From an uncultured Halocynthiibacter sp. (lineage in GTDB: Bacteria > Pseudomonadota > Alphaproteobacteria > Rhodobacterales > Rhodobacteraceae): a stretch of 64,000 bases of DNA. Location of the stretch: the NCBI GenBank assembly GCA_947503035.1, contig CANNCD010000001.1, forward strand, positions 558,001-622,000, in the 5' to 3' direction. This document shows, in pieces, positions 35,976 through 44,277 of this stretch. The position numbers and the translations under genes were made by a program. How positions within the stretch are numbered: position 1 is the stretch's first letter; every line of letters starts with the position of its first letter. The notes beneath the pieces are model-generated. The model had not been told where the DNA came from. It ran no database searches and was given only the letters and a program-made list of their open reading frames with translations.

Positions 35976-36734
35976 TTAGGCTTCAGCTACGACTTCTTCA
36001 GTCATTGCTTCTTCCATTTCGCCCAGGTCGATACCTGCAGCGCCCAGTTGTGCGGTCATGCCGTCAAGACATGCGCGAGCAACAAGATCGGTGTAAAGTG
36101 CGATTGCACGTGCCGCATCGTCGTTGCCTGGGATGATGTAATCAACGCCATCTGGGGAACAGTTGGTATCAACAACAGCAACAACAGGGATACCCAGTTT
36201 GTTTGCTTCTGCGATTGCCAATTCTTCTTTTTTCACGTCGATCACGAACAGAAGATCAGGAACACCGCCCATGTCGCGGATACCGCCAAGGGATGCTTGC
36301 AATTTGATCTGGTCGCGTTCCATGCCAAGACGTTCTTTCTTGGTCAGGCCTTCTACGCCTTCTTCAAGTTTCTCGTCGATGGTTTTTAGACGCTTGATAG
36401 AGTTGGAAACAGTTTTCCAGTTTGTCATGGTGCCGCCGAGCCAACGGTGGTTCATGTAGTACTGCGCACATTTCTCAGCAGCATCTGCAACAGGCTGAGC
36501 AGCCTGACGCTTTGTGCCAACGAAAAGAACGCGGCCGCCTTTTGCAACAGTGTCACGAACAGCAGTCAGCGCTTGCTCCAACATTGGAACAGTCTGTGTA
36601 AGATCCATAATGTGGATGCCGTTGCGTGCACCATAGATGAATGGCGCCATACGAGGGTTCCAGCGCTGTGTCTGGTGACCAAAGTGAACACCAGCTTCTA
36701 GAAGCTGACGCATTGTAAAATCAGGGATACCCAT
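35976..36734 (-). CDS. rpsB: 30S ribosomal protein S2
   Basis: S2 is a primary small-subunit protein. The 252-residue product starts with the canonical [30 protein letters not shown] and contains [15 protein letters not shown] and [31 protein letters not shown] chose ATG 36734 ([11 protein letters not shown]), with AAAAGGAAC upstream; a longer open frame covers only the leader. The C-terminal acidic tail is typical for alphaproteobacteria. It is followed by tsf. Confidence 0.97.
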   Translation of the reverse strand: MGIPDFTMRQLLEAGVHFGHQTQRWNPRMAPFIYGARNGIHIMDLTQTVPMLEQALTAVRDTVAKGGRVLFVGTKRQAAQPVADAAEKCAQYYMNHRWLGGTMTNWKTVSNSIKRLKTIDEKLEEGVEGLTKKERLGMERDQIKLQASLGGIRDMGGVPDLLFVIDVKKEELAIAEANKLGIPVVAVVDTNCSPDGVDYIIPGNDDAARAIALYTDLVARACLDGMTAQLGAAGIDLGEMEEAMTEEVVAEA

Positions 36735-36763
36735 ATCCAAGTTCCTTTTCCGGTTTACACCTT

Positions 36764-36838
36764 GGCAAAGCCTGAGGAACGGGATGTTCCAACCGGCGGA
36801 CGTCATGGGATTTCTCCCCAATCGGCCCAAACTTTGCC
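36764..36838 (-). promoter_or_regulatory. Structured rpsB leader, candidate S2 autoregulatory element
   Basis: The leader upstream of rpsB can fold with GGCAAAG and CTTTGCC (36832-36838 with 36764-36770) as the closing stem. A GGAAC/GTTCC hairpin lies inside it, about 40 bases before the start codon. Leaders of rpsB bind S2 to repress translation in several bacteria; the fold here is seen by eye only. Confidence 0.4.
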
Positions 36839-37015
36839 TGTGAAGTGCGGCTCAATTACCCGTGTTTGTTGGGGTTGTCCAGACCCTAATGCCACGTACA
36901 TCGTGATCTTTTGCGTGGATGGTTGTTTTTATTGAAAAACAAAGGGAAATCTGGGCAGATTGGGTTGGGATATACGCCCCGTAGTGCCCCATAATTTGGT
37001 CAAAGGCCCACCTGA

Positions 37016-37531
37016 ATGTTTCGCAAAATTCGTGCTTCGTTATTTCCGAAGAAAGACCTAGTCCATACGCCCACGCCAACCGTCGACGACTTTAAAATTC
37101 CGCTCGTGCCGGATCGATATCATTTGAAAGACGTCGGAAAAACCAAGCAGGGCAACGGGTTTTGGGTCACAACGCAACTCAGCGTGAAAGACGGGACCAG
37201 AACGGATTATGTCGCCGCCTATATATTTGACACAAAGGGAAATTTGATCTCGTCAGAGGTTTCTGTCCTTTCAGCCCATGACGCCTATTCCCGCAAGAAG
37301 GTCGGAGAGGCAATTGATAAGGTAAAGGCCAAAATCGATGCTGTCACAATAGAGCCAATTCGTGTGCGTCCGTTTTCCGTGTCATATTTCGGTGAAACTT
37401 TTGGCTTGGTGATGCGTGAAGAGCATGAGGGTTATACCATCAACACTGTCGATGATATTCTCGTTGATGCGCTCCCGGGGTATACGCTTATGTTTTATCC
37501 GCCTTGGCAGACCTGCAACTATGACACTTAA
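37016..37531 (+). CDS. Hypothetical protein, 171 residues
   Basis: I do not recognise this protein. It starts at ATG 37016 with AAGG nine bases upstream. It is soluble in appearance with no signal peptide or membrane helix. The N-terminus is basic (FRKIRASLFPKKD), the middle has beta-type segments (GNGFWVTTQLSVKDG, DYVAAYIFDTKGNLISS), a helical charged stretch is near 95-115 (SRKKVGEAIDKVKAKID), and the C-terminus is aromatic (YTLMFYPPWQTCNYD). The length and codon pattern support a real gene. It lies 69 bases upstream of psuK, possibly in the same transcript, with a TetR-like inverted repeat between them. Confidence 0.7.
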   Translation: MFRKIRASLFPKKDLVHTPTPTVDDFKIPLVPDRYHLKDVGKTKQGNGFWVTTQLSVKDGTRTDYVAAYIFDTKGNLISSEVSVLSAHDAYSRKKVGEAIDKVKAKIDAVTIEPIRVRPFSVSYFGETFGLVMREEHEGYTINTVDDILVDALPGYTLMFYPPWQTCNYDT

Positions 37532-37576
37532 TATATCAATGGTCGAATTACCTTACGGCTTGCTCTTGTCAAAATA

Positions 37577-37590
37577 TGACCAGTCGGTCA
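37577..37590. promoter_or_regulatory. Inverted repeat before psuK, candidate operator
   Basis: TGACCAGTCGGTCA is an inverted repeat of TGACC/GGTCA with a 4-base centre, ending ten bases before the psuK start codon. Sequences of this shape are common operators of TetR- or GntR-type repressors. No such regulator is encoded in the window. Confidence 0.4.
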
Positions 37591-37600
37591 AAACAGCTTT

Positions 37601-38494
37601 ATGACAGATCAAAAACCCATTCTTTGTATTGGCTCGGTCCTGTGGGACATCATCGGGCGCGCGGATCGGCCTATGCAGGTTGGTACCGATATTGGCGGGC
37701 GCATCACGCGTATTCCGGGTGGTGTGGCGATGAACATTGCCATGACGTTGGTGCGATTTGGCCTCGCGCCCAGCATCCTGACCGCCGTTGGCCAAGACGA
37801 CGAGGGCGAGGAATTGATGGCCGCCTGTCGTCGGATGGGCATCGCCACCGACCATGTGTACCGTTCCGAGGACCTGCCCACCGACCGCTATATGGCGATT
37901 GAGGGCGCGAATGGTCTGATCGCTGCGATTGCCGACGCCCATTCGCTTGAGGCGGCGGATGATAAAATCCTGCGCGCGCTCTATGATGGCACGCTTGGCT
38001 CGGTCGACGTCCCCTACTCTGGGCAAATCGCGCTTGATGGCAATCTGACCTCGCCACTTCTGTCGAAAATCGCGACGAGCGACGCGTTTTCGCAGGCCGA
38101 TCTGCGCATCGCACCGGCCAGCCCAGGTAAGGCGGAACGCCTGCTTCCGCTTCTCCCCGTCAAAAACGCCACGCTCTATGTGAATTTGGAAGAGGCCGGC
38201 ATCCTGTGCCAATCCGAATTCGCCACCTCCGCCGCCGCCGCCGATGGGTTGCTGGCCCGTGGGGCGCAGCGCGTGATGGTGTCCGACGGCGGCGATCCCG
38301 CCACGCTGGCCACCCCAGATAACAGCATTTCCATGGCCCCGCCCCCCGTTTTGGTGACCCGCGTTACCGGCGCGGGCGACACGTTCATGGCCGCCCATAT
38401 CGCCGCGGAATCGCGCGGTGAAACCGATGAAACTGCCCTCCAGACGGCGCTGCGCGCTGCGGCAACCTATGTCTCAGGAGACACCCCCGTATGA
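37601..38494 (+). CDS. psuK: Pseudouridine kinase (PfkB family)
   Basis: PsuK phosphorylates pseudouridine to pseudouridine 5'-phosphate, the substrate of the next gene product. The 297-residue protein has PfkB signatures: ILCIGSVLWDIIGRA at the N-terminus, GGVAMNIAMTLVRFGL, VGQDDEGEELM, and the C-terminal anion-hole/catalytic motif VTGAGDTFMAAHIAAE. The assignment to pseudouridine rather than another sugar rests on its overlap with psuG (ATGA). No clear Shine-Dalgarno precedes the ATG; an inverted repeat lies just upstream. Confidence 0.88.
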   Translation: MTDQKPILCIGSVLWDIIGRADRPMQVGTDIGGRITRIPGGVAMNIAMTLVRFGLAPSILTAVGQDDEGEELMAACRRMGIATDHVYRSEDLPTDRYMAIEGANGLIAAIADAHSLEAADDKILRALYDGTLGSVDVPYSGQIALDGNLTSPLLSKIATSDAFSQADLRIAPASPGKAERLLPLLPVKNATLYVNLEEAGILCQSEFATSAAAADGLLARGAQRVMVSDGGDPATLATPDNSISMAPPPVLVTRVTGAGDTFMAAHIAAESRGETDETALQTALRAAATYVSGDTPV

Positions 38495-39402
38495 TGAAAA
38501 TGATCTTTTCCCCCGAGGCCAAACACGCCCACGTCAACAACCGCCCGCTTGTCGCGCTTGAAAGCACGATCATCACCCACGGCATGCCCTATCCGCAGAA
38601 CGTGGAAACCGCGCGGCGCGTTGAAAACATGGTGCGCGACACCGGTGCAACGCCCGCGACAATCGCGGTGCTTGATGGCGTTTTGCACGTGGGTCTGACG
38701 GATGAACAGCTTGATACACTTGGTCAGGCCAAGACCGTCGCGAAACTGTCCCGCGCGGATTTCGCGGCCTGTTTGGCCACCGGCGGCACCGGTGCGACAA
38801 CGGTTGCGGCAACGATGATTGCGGCGCGTCTCGCGGGAATTTCGGTCTTTGCGACGGGCGGTATCGGCGGCGTTCACATGGGCGCAGAAACCACATTCGA
38901 CATTTCTGCCGACCTTCAGGAACTGGCCCAAACACCCGTGACCGTCGTGGCCGCGGGCGCCAAGGCGATCCTTGATATGCCGAAAACATATGAGGTTCTT
39001 GAAACCCTTGGCGTACCGGTCATCGCCTTTGGTCAGGACGAATTGCCCGCCTTTTGGTCGCGCAGCTCGGGCCTATCTGCGCCATTGCGGATGGATACCG
39101 CCAAAGACATTGCCGCCGCGATGGCCATGCGCGCCGAGATGAAAATCCCCGGTGGCCAGTTGATCGCGAACCCGATTCCCGTCGAGGATGAAATCCCCGC
39201 CGATGTTTTGGCCCCGATCATTGCACAGGCTTTGGCCGAGGCCGAAACCCAAGGTATCACCGCGAAACAGGTCACGCCCTTCCTTCTGAACCGGATCTAT
39301 GAACTGACCGAGGGTAAGAGTCTGACGTCGAATATCGCGCTGGTTTTGAATAATGCACGGCTCGCCGCCCAAATCGCATGCGAATTGGCCTCGGCGACTT
39401 AA
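38491..39402 (+). CDS. psuG: Pseudouridine-5'-phosphate glycosidase
   Basis: PsuG cleaves the C-C glycosidic bond of pseudouridine 5'-phosphate to uracil and ribose 5-phosphate, so tRNA/rRNA breakdown products can be reused. The 303-residue protein carries the family sequences VALESTIITHGMPYPQNVETA, PATIAVLDGVLHVGL, FATGGIGGVHMGAE, and ANPIPVEDEIPADVL. It overlaps psuK by ATGA, so kinase and glycosidase are produced together in the cytosol. No dedicated pseudouridine transporter is adjacent; the next gene on this strand is an unrelated DUF502 protein. Confidence 0.95.
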   Translation: MMKMIFSPEAKHAHVNNRPLVALESTIITHGMPYPQNVETARRVENMVRDTGATPATIAVLDGVLHVGLTDEQLDTLGQAKTVAKLSRADFAACLATGGTGATTVAATMIAARLAGISVFATGGIGGVHMGAETTFDISADLQELAQTPVTVVAAGAKAILDMPKTYEVLETLGVPVIAFGQDELPAFWSRSSGLSAPLRMDTAKDIAAAMAMRAEMKIPGGQLIANPIPVEDEIPADVLAPIIAQALAEAETQGITAKQVTPFLLNRIYELTEGKSLTSNIALVLNNARLAAQIACELASAT

Positions 39403-39483
39403 TATTTATGCAAAATCGCGCGTGTTCTGCTTGTGGGGGGCGCGCGCGAACCCTACATTGCCGGTAATTGACCGAGGGTAATT

Positions 39484-40197
39484 ATGCGCATTGAAGATCT
39501 GGCCGAAACGCCAAAACCACCACGCATTGGGCTGTTTGCACGTCTCAGAAGCAGCTTTCTGACCGGTATTGTCGTGATCGCGCCCATCGGTGTGACGCTC
39601 TGGCTGATTTGGACCGTTGTTGGCTGGATCGACGGCTGGGTCCTGCCCTTTGTGCCGGATCGCTGGCAGCCGGATCTCTATCTGACGCGCCTGCTTGAAT
39701 CCTATACGGACGGCGAATACAGCGTGCATTTCCGGGGCGTCGGCGTTGTCATATTCTTGGTGTTTTCCATCGTTGTCGGCTGGATTGCCAAAGGGTTTCT
39801 GGGCCGATCATTCCTCCGGTGGGCCGAACGCCAAGTGGACCGTATGCCTGTGGTAAGATCGGTCTATAACGGTTTGAAACAAATCGCAGAAACCGTATTT
39901 GCGAAATCCGATTCAAGCTTCGATCAGGCCTGTATGATCGAATATCCCCGCAAGGGATCATGGGCCATCGCGTTCATTTCAACCACCGCCAAAGGCGAGA
40001 TCAGAACCAAGTTCGGCGAAGAAGATGAACTGGTCGCCGTATTCGTGCCAACCACGCCAAACCCGACCTCTGGTTTTCTTTTGTTCCTGCCCCGCAGCGA
40101 GCTTAAGCTCTTGGATATGAGCGTCGAAGAGGCTGCGAAATTGGTGATTTCGGCGGGGCTTGTTTACCCCGACGACAAACCAAAAATCTCGTCCTAA
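39484..40197 (+). CDS. DUF502 membrane protein
   Basis: This 237-residue protein belongs to the DUF502 family. Two hydrophobic helices are visible (about 26-50, FLTGIVVIAPIGVTLWLIWTVVGWI, and about 82-100, GVGVVIFLVFSIVVGWIAKG), followed by the family core RMPVVRSVYNGLKQIAETVF and the beta-rich part VAVFVPTTPNPTSGFLLFLP. The function of the family is not established. It stands alone 81 bases after psuG; its stop overlaps the convergent stop of the patatin gene. Confidence 0.88.
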   Translation: MRIEDLAETPKPPRIGLFARLRSSFLTGIVVIAPIGVTLWLIWTVVGWIDGWVLPFVPDRWQPDLYLTRLLESYTDGEYSVHFRGVGVVIFLVFSIVVGWIAKGFLGRSFLRWAERQVDRMPVVRSVYNGLKQIAETVFAKSDSSFDQACMIEYPRKGSWAIAFISTTAKGEIRTKFGEEDELVAVFVPTTPNPTSGFLLFLPRSELKLLDMSVEEAAKLVISAGLVYPDDKPKISS

Positions 40198-41222
40198 TCG
40201 AACATCTCGCTGAGGTTGACGCTGCTTTGTTTGCCAAGCTTGGCCTTGTGGTCGATCAGAAATTGATCGGCCGCATCAAACCCAGCCTCGCGCAGCCGGC
40301 CCAATGTCTGCGGGGTCGGCATCATCTTGGTGACCACAGACAGATCATTCATCAAAACATCATCTGAAATCATGTGGACCTTAACGCCCTTCATGGTGCC
40401 CGCGTTGATCGCGCCGGTCTCAAGCAGTTCCTGAACGAAATTGATTGCCCGAAGTTCCCGCAGCAGCGAGGTATTAAACGATATTTCGTTCACACGGTTC
40501 TGGATTGCCATTGCCGATGTCGGCACCTCTTCGCGGTGCAGCGGATTGATGTTCACCACAATAATGTCGTCGGGCAAATGCGGTTCAAACAGGGGGAACA
40601 ACGCGGGATTGCCCGTATAGCCACCGTCCCAATAGGATTCATCACGACCGGTTTTGGGGTCGAAAATCTCGATTGCCTGAAACACCGTGGGCAAACAGGC
40701 CGACGCCAAAATCGCCTCGGGGGTGATGTCGTCGCCGGTAAAAAGCCGGAGCTTGCCGGTCCGTACATTGGTCGCCCCAACATGCAATTCCGGCCCGATG
40801 TCGGTGTGAATTCGGTCATAGGACAGGCGTCGCGCGATCCGCCCCAACGGGTTGCGATAGGCCACGCCATAGTCATAGGGGCTCACGAAGGATTTCGCGA
40901 CTTCGCCCATCTGAACCAGCGGGTTCGCCTCCATCATGTCGGTCATGGTGCCCAGCGGAAATAGGGTTTTCATCCATTCCGACATGCGCAAATCGCCGAC
41001 CGCGCCCATCTGTTCCCAGAGCCAATTGAGAGAGTTTTGCGCGCCCGTGCGCCCATCGTCAACCCAGCCAGATTTGAACGCGGCTCCGTTTAACGCCCCC
41101 GCAGAAGCCCCTGAAATTGCGCAGATTTCCACGTCTGCCTCGGACAAGAGGCGATCCAAAACACCCCACGTAAACGCGCCATGGGCGCCGCCACCCTGAA
41201 GGGCGAGATTGACCCGTATCAT
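40194..41222 (-). CDS. Patatin-like phospholipase family protein
   Basis: Patatins are lipid acyl hydrolases with a Ser-Asp dyad. In this 342-residue protein the oxyanion loop is ALQGGGAHGAFTWG, the nucleophile serine is in GASAG, and the catalytic Asp in DGGY (SYWDGGYTGN). No signal peptide is present, so it is cytosolic. I use the ATG at 41222, which overlaps the bdhA stop (ATGA); a longer frame runs through bdhA and has no coding character. Coupling to bdhA suggests work on hydroxybutyrate esters, for example polyhydroxybutyrate granules, but this is inference from neighbourhood. Confidence 0.88.
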   Translation of the reverse strand: MIRVNLALQGGGAHGAFTWGVLDRLLSEADVEICAISGASAGALNGAAFKSGWVDDGRTGAQNSLNWLWEQMGAVGDLRMSEWMKTLFPLGTMTDMMEANPLVQMGEVAKSFVSPYDYGVAYRNPLGRIARRLSYDRIHTDIGPELHVGATNVRTGKLRLFTGDDITPEAILASACLPTVFQAIEIFDPKTGRDESYWDGGYTGNPALFPLFEPHLPDDIIVVNINPLHREEVPTSAMAIQNRVNEISFNTSLLRELRAINFVQELLETGAINAGTMKGVKVHMISDDVLMNDLSVVTKMMPTPQTLGRLREAGFDAADQFLIDHKAKLGKQSSVNLSEMFD

Positions 41223-41992
41223 AAGGCCGTCCAGCCACCGTCCACGGAAATGGTTGTCCCCGTGATCTGCGCCGCGGCGTCGGATGCCAAAAACGCCACG
41301 GTGCCACCCAGCTGTTCGACGGTTGCGAATTCTTTGGACGGTTGGCGCGCCAACAGTACGTCTTTGACGACGGTCTCGCGGTCCATGCCGTATTCCTTCA
41401 TGGTTTCGGGGATCTGTGCCTCGACCAAGGGGGTCAAAACATAGCCCGGGCATATCGCGTTGGCGGTGATCGGTTCCTGCGCGGTTTCGAGCGCAACGAC
41501 CTTGGTCATGCCCACGACGCCGTGTTTCGCCGCAACATAGGCCGATTTATATGGCGACGCCGTCAAACCATGGGCCGAGGCGATGTTGATCACCCTGCCC
41601 CAACCGGCCGCCCGCATCATAGGAAGGGCCACAGCCGTCGTGTGGAACGCCGAATTCATGTTGATCGCGATGATCGCGTCATAGGTTTTCGCGGGAAATT
41701 CATCAATCGGCGCAACATGTTGGATTCCGGCGTTGTTGATCAAAATGTCACATGTCCCCGCATCCTCGATCAAACGTCGTGCCTCGTCGCCTTTGGACAG
41801 GTCGGCACCGATATAGCGCGCGGTGATTCCGTGCTCTTTGGCAATCGATTCGGCCAAGGCGTGGTCCTCGTCACGGTCTGTATAGGAATTCAATATGACA
41901 TTCGCACCAAGCCGCGCGAGTTCGCGCGCGACGCCCAGTCCGATACCTGAATTTGACCCTGTGATGACTGCTGTTTTGCCTGAAATTGACAT
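41219..41992 (-). CDS. bdhA: 3-hydroxybutyrate dehydrogenase
   Basis: BdhA oxidises D-3-hydroxybutyrate to acetoacetate with NAD+. The 257-residue short-chain dehydrogenase has the cofactor motif VITGSNSGIGLGVARELA, DILINNAGIQHVAPI, and the active-site YxxxK in SAYVAAKHGVVGMTKV. The segment VLTPLVEAQIP matches the 3-hydroxybutyrate dehydrogenase subgroup and makes it more likely than a generic SDR. It is the first gene of a pair with the patatin-like gene. A minus-strand terminator lies upstream of it at 42089-42117, isolating it from readthrough. Confidence 0.9.
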   Translation of the reverse strand: MSISGKTAVITGSNSGIGLGVARELARLGANVILNSYTDRDEDHALAESIAKEHGITARYIGADLSKGDEARRLIEDAGTCDILINNAGIQHVAPIDEFPAKTYDAIIAINMNSAFHTTAVALPMMRAAGWGRVINIASAHGLTASPYKSAYVAAKHGVVGMTKVVALETAQEPITANAICPGYVLTPLVEAQIPETMKEYGMDRETVVKDVLLARQPSKEFATVEQLGGTVAFLASDAAAQITGTTISVDGGWTAL

Positions 41993-42088
41993 GAATCCCC
42001 CTTGTTTTACGTGTTTTCAGGGATCACGCTAAATGCTGCACCTGCAAAATGCACGGGGAAATTTGTCGGAATACTGGAATTTTATGCC

Positions 42089-42117
42089 AAAAAAAAACGC
42101 CAGCACAAGGCTGGCGT
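42089..42117 (-). terminator. Rho-independent terminator, minus strand
   Basis: ACGCCAGC and GCTGGCGT form an 8-base-pair stem with 5-base loop ACAAG (plus-strand reading); on the minus strand nine U follow. No protein gene on that strand lies upstream of it, which suggests that it ends an RNA gene. Confidence 0.88.
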
Positions 42118-42166
42118 CAAGTTATTGAGGCAGGTTTCATACAGGCAAGAAACCTATCGAGCAGTG
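42089..42166 (-). ncRNA. Small RNA candidate on the minus strand
   Basis: A short, complete transcription unit can be read on the minus strand. The promoter is TTGGAA (42200-42195), a 17-base spacer and TATAAA (42177-42172). The predicted RNA of about 78 bases starts near 42166. It contains a hairpin with a 7-base-pair stem AGGTTTC/GAAACCT and a 10-base loop (TTGCCTGTAT), a single-stranded stretch (GCCTCAATAACTTG), and a terminator hairpin ACGCCAGC/GCTGGCGT with nine U. There is no ORF of note. The family is not recognised. Hfq is encoded at 58 kb, so it could be an Hfq-bound sRNA. Confidence 0.6.
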
Positions 42167-42171
42167 ACACC

Positions 42172-42200
42172 TTTATAAGCAATCCGCCGCTGTGTTCCAA
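42172..42200 (-). promoter_or_regulatory. Promoter candidate for the minus-strand sRNA
   Basis: On the minus strand TTGGAA and TATAAA are spaced by exactly 17 bases, a good sigma-70 type promoter, 6-8 bases upstream of the predicted 5' end of the sRNA. Confidence 0.55.
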
Positions 42201-42276
42201 GCTAAAAGTTTGAAATGCCAGTCAGATGCCCCTAGGCTGGGGTCAAAGCATAACAGGCAGAGGGATTGTTTACGGA

Positions 42277-44097
42277 ATGAAATCAGTTGATTTGAAACGA
42301 ATGACATGTGGGGCGCTGGCGGCGGGGTTTGTCGCCATGGCCGGCGTAGCACTTGCAGAACCAAGCCACGGCATCTCGATGTATGGCGAACCGGCGTTGC
42401 CCGCGGATTTCACCCATTTGCCCTATGCGAACCCTGATGCGCCCAAGGGCGGTCGGATCGTGATCGGCGAAGGTGGTAGCTTTGACAGCCTTAACCCACA
42501 TATCGGCAAGGGCCGTGTGCCGTGGATGTTGCGGATTTATGGGTACGAAAGCCTGATGGGCCGCAACTGGGATGAACCGTTTACATTGTATGGTCTGTTG
42601 GCCGAAACGATTGAAACCGGTCCGAACCGCGAATGGGTAGAATTCGTGATCCGTCCCGAGGCCAAATTCGCCGACGGCAGCCCCGTGACGGTTGAGGATG
42701 TGATCTGGTCCCACGAAATTCTGGGCGCCGAGGGCAGCCACGGACGTTACGCAAGCACCTATGCCCAAGTGGAAAAGGTTGAGAAGACCGGTGATCGCAG
42801 TGTTCGGTTTACCTTTAATTCAGACAACCGCGAGCTCGCCCTTGTGATTGGTCTGCGTCCAATCATGAAAAAGGCCCAGTGGGATGGCGTGGATTTCGCA
42901 CAGTCTGGTTTGGACGTGAATCCAATCACCACCGCCGCCTATCAGATCGACGATTTTGAGGCGGGGCGGTTCATGTCGCTCAAACGGAACCCAGATTATT
43001 GGGGTAATGATTTGCCGCTGCGCAAAGGTTTGGGCAACTTGGACGAGATCCGTTTTGACTATTACGCCGATGGCTCTGCCATGTTCGAGGCGTTCAAGGC
43101 CGGCGAATTTAACACATTCCGCGAAGGCAATACCGCCAAATGGGATACGCAATATGATTTCGAACGGGTCACAAACGGCGAAGTCGTGAAATCCGTCATC
43201 CCCCACAAGCGTCCATCGGGGATCACCGGTTTTGCCATGAACACCCGCCTGCCTCAGTTCGCAGATTGGCGTGTCCGTCAGGCGATGATCGAGGCGTTTA
43301 ATTACGAATTCATCAACGACAAGATCAACGGCGGCAGCCGTTCTCGGATCACGTCGTATTTCTCGAACTCGGTTCTGGCGATGAACGACGGCCCCGCCAC
43401 GGATGAGGTCAAAGCGCTTCTCCAACCCTTTGCGGCCGATCTGACGCCGGATGCGTTTGACGATTATGATCTTCCAATTTCGAACGGAAATGCCCGTGAT
43501 CGCAACCAGTTGCGCGCCGCACTTGATCTTTTGGAACAGGCCGGTTGGAATGTCGAAGACGGCAAATTGGTGAACGCCGATGGCGAACAGTTCGCCTTTG
43601 AACTGATCCTGAAAATTGGTGCGAACGAGCACCAAACGATCACCGACATCTATGTGCCCGTTCTTGAACAGCTTGGCATGGACGTGACCGTGACCACATT
43701 GGACGATGCGCAATACCGTGAACGTACAGACGCGTTTGATTTCGGCATGTCCTACTATCGTCGCAGCCTGTCGTTGTCTCCTGGCAATGAGCTGACCGGA
43801 TACTGGGGCGGCGACAGCGCCAACACCAATGGGTCGCGCAACGCCATGGGTGTGGTATCGCCAGCGGTCGATGCGATGATCGGCGAAATCTTAACAGCCG
43901 AGACCCAAGACGGGTTCAAGGACGCCGCGCGCGCTCTTGATCGTGTGATGACCACAGGCCGTTATGTGATCCCGTTCTGGTTCGATGATGTGGCCCGTAT
44001 CGCCCACGTCAAAGAGCTGCACAAACCGGAATACTATCCAATGTACGGTGACTATGTGTTCTATCAGCCCGACGTTTGGTGGTACCAAGAGGACTAA
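42277..44097 (+). CDS. Extracellular solute-binding protein, family 5 (YejA-like)
   Basis: This 606-residue periplasmic protein belongs to the SBP_bac_5 family that feeds oligopeptide-type ABC transporters, and is closest by eye to the YejA group (long, with HGISMYGEPALPADFTHLPYANPDAPKGG at the mature N-terminus). The start is ATG 42277 and a signal peptide ends at ALAEPSHG; a longer frame precedes it without RBS. The ADGSPVTVEDVIWSHE segment is a family hallmark. The matching permease and ATPase genes are not adjacent: the next gene is a DsbA-like protein, so the subunit is an orphan here. Confidence 0.9.
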   Translation: MKSVDLKRMTCGALAAGFVAMAGVALAEPSHGISMYGEPALPADFTHLPYANPDAPKGGRIVIGEGGSFDSLNPHIGKGRVPWMLRIYGYESLMGRNWDEPFTLYGLLAETIETGPNREWVEFVIRPEAKFADGSPVTVEDVIWSHEILGAEGSHGRYASTYAQVEKVEKTGDRSVRFTFNSDNRELALVIGLRPIMKKAQWDGVDFAQSGLDVNPITTAAYQIDDFEAGRFMSLKRNPDYWGNDLPLRKGLGNLDEIRFDYYADGSAMFEAFKAGEFNTFREGNTAKWDTQYDFERVTNGEVVKSVIPHKRPSGITGFAMNTRLPQFADWRVRQAMIEAFNYEFINDKINGGSRSRITSYFSNSVLAMNDGPATDEVKALLQPFAADLTPDAFDDYDLPISNGNARDRNQLRAALDLLEQAGWNVEDGKLVNADGEQFAFELILKIGANEHQTITDIYVPVLEQLGMDVTVTTLDDAQYRERTDAFDFGMSYYRRSLSLSPGNELTGYWGGDSANTNGSRNAMGVVSPAVDAMIGEILTAETQDGFKDAARALDRVMTTGRYVIPFWFDDVARIAHVKELHKPEYYPMYGDYVFYQPDVWWYQED

Positions 44098-44104
44098 TAC
44101 ACTT

Positions 44105-44130
44105 GCCTCGCAGGTCTGCACCTGCGGGGC
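44105..44130 (+). terminator. Hairpin after the solute-binding protein gene
   Basis: GCCTCGCAGGT and ACCTGCGGGGC form an 11-base-pair stem (one T-G pair) with a 4-base loop eight bases after the stop. There is no U run, so it is more likely a Rho-dependent or mRNA-stabilising hairpin. Confidence 0.45.
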
Positions 44131-44277
44131 AAAATTCAAATTCGCGCAGCGTTACGTGCGTATATGCACAGGTTTTGTGCTTTTCTTTTCTAAACATTTC
44201 CCTAATAGTACCGGACGAACCCGCTGCATTTTAACGCACGGGTTTTCTTGCCTTTACTCCAGTACGAGAGAACCACC

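Noticed and set aside
41223..41453. 77-residue N-terminal extension of the patatin
   Set aside because: The extension lies entirely in bdhA, is arginine-rich and unlike any patatin, while an ATG with an ATGA overlap fits the family start.
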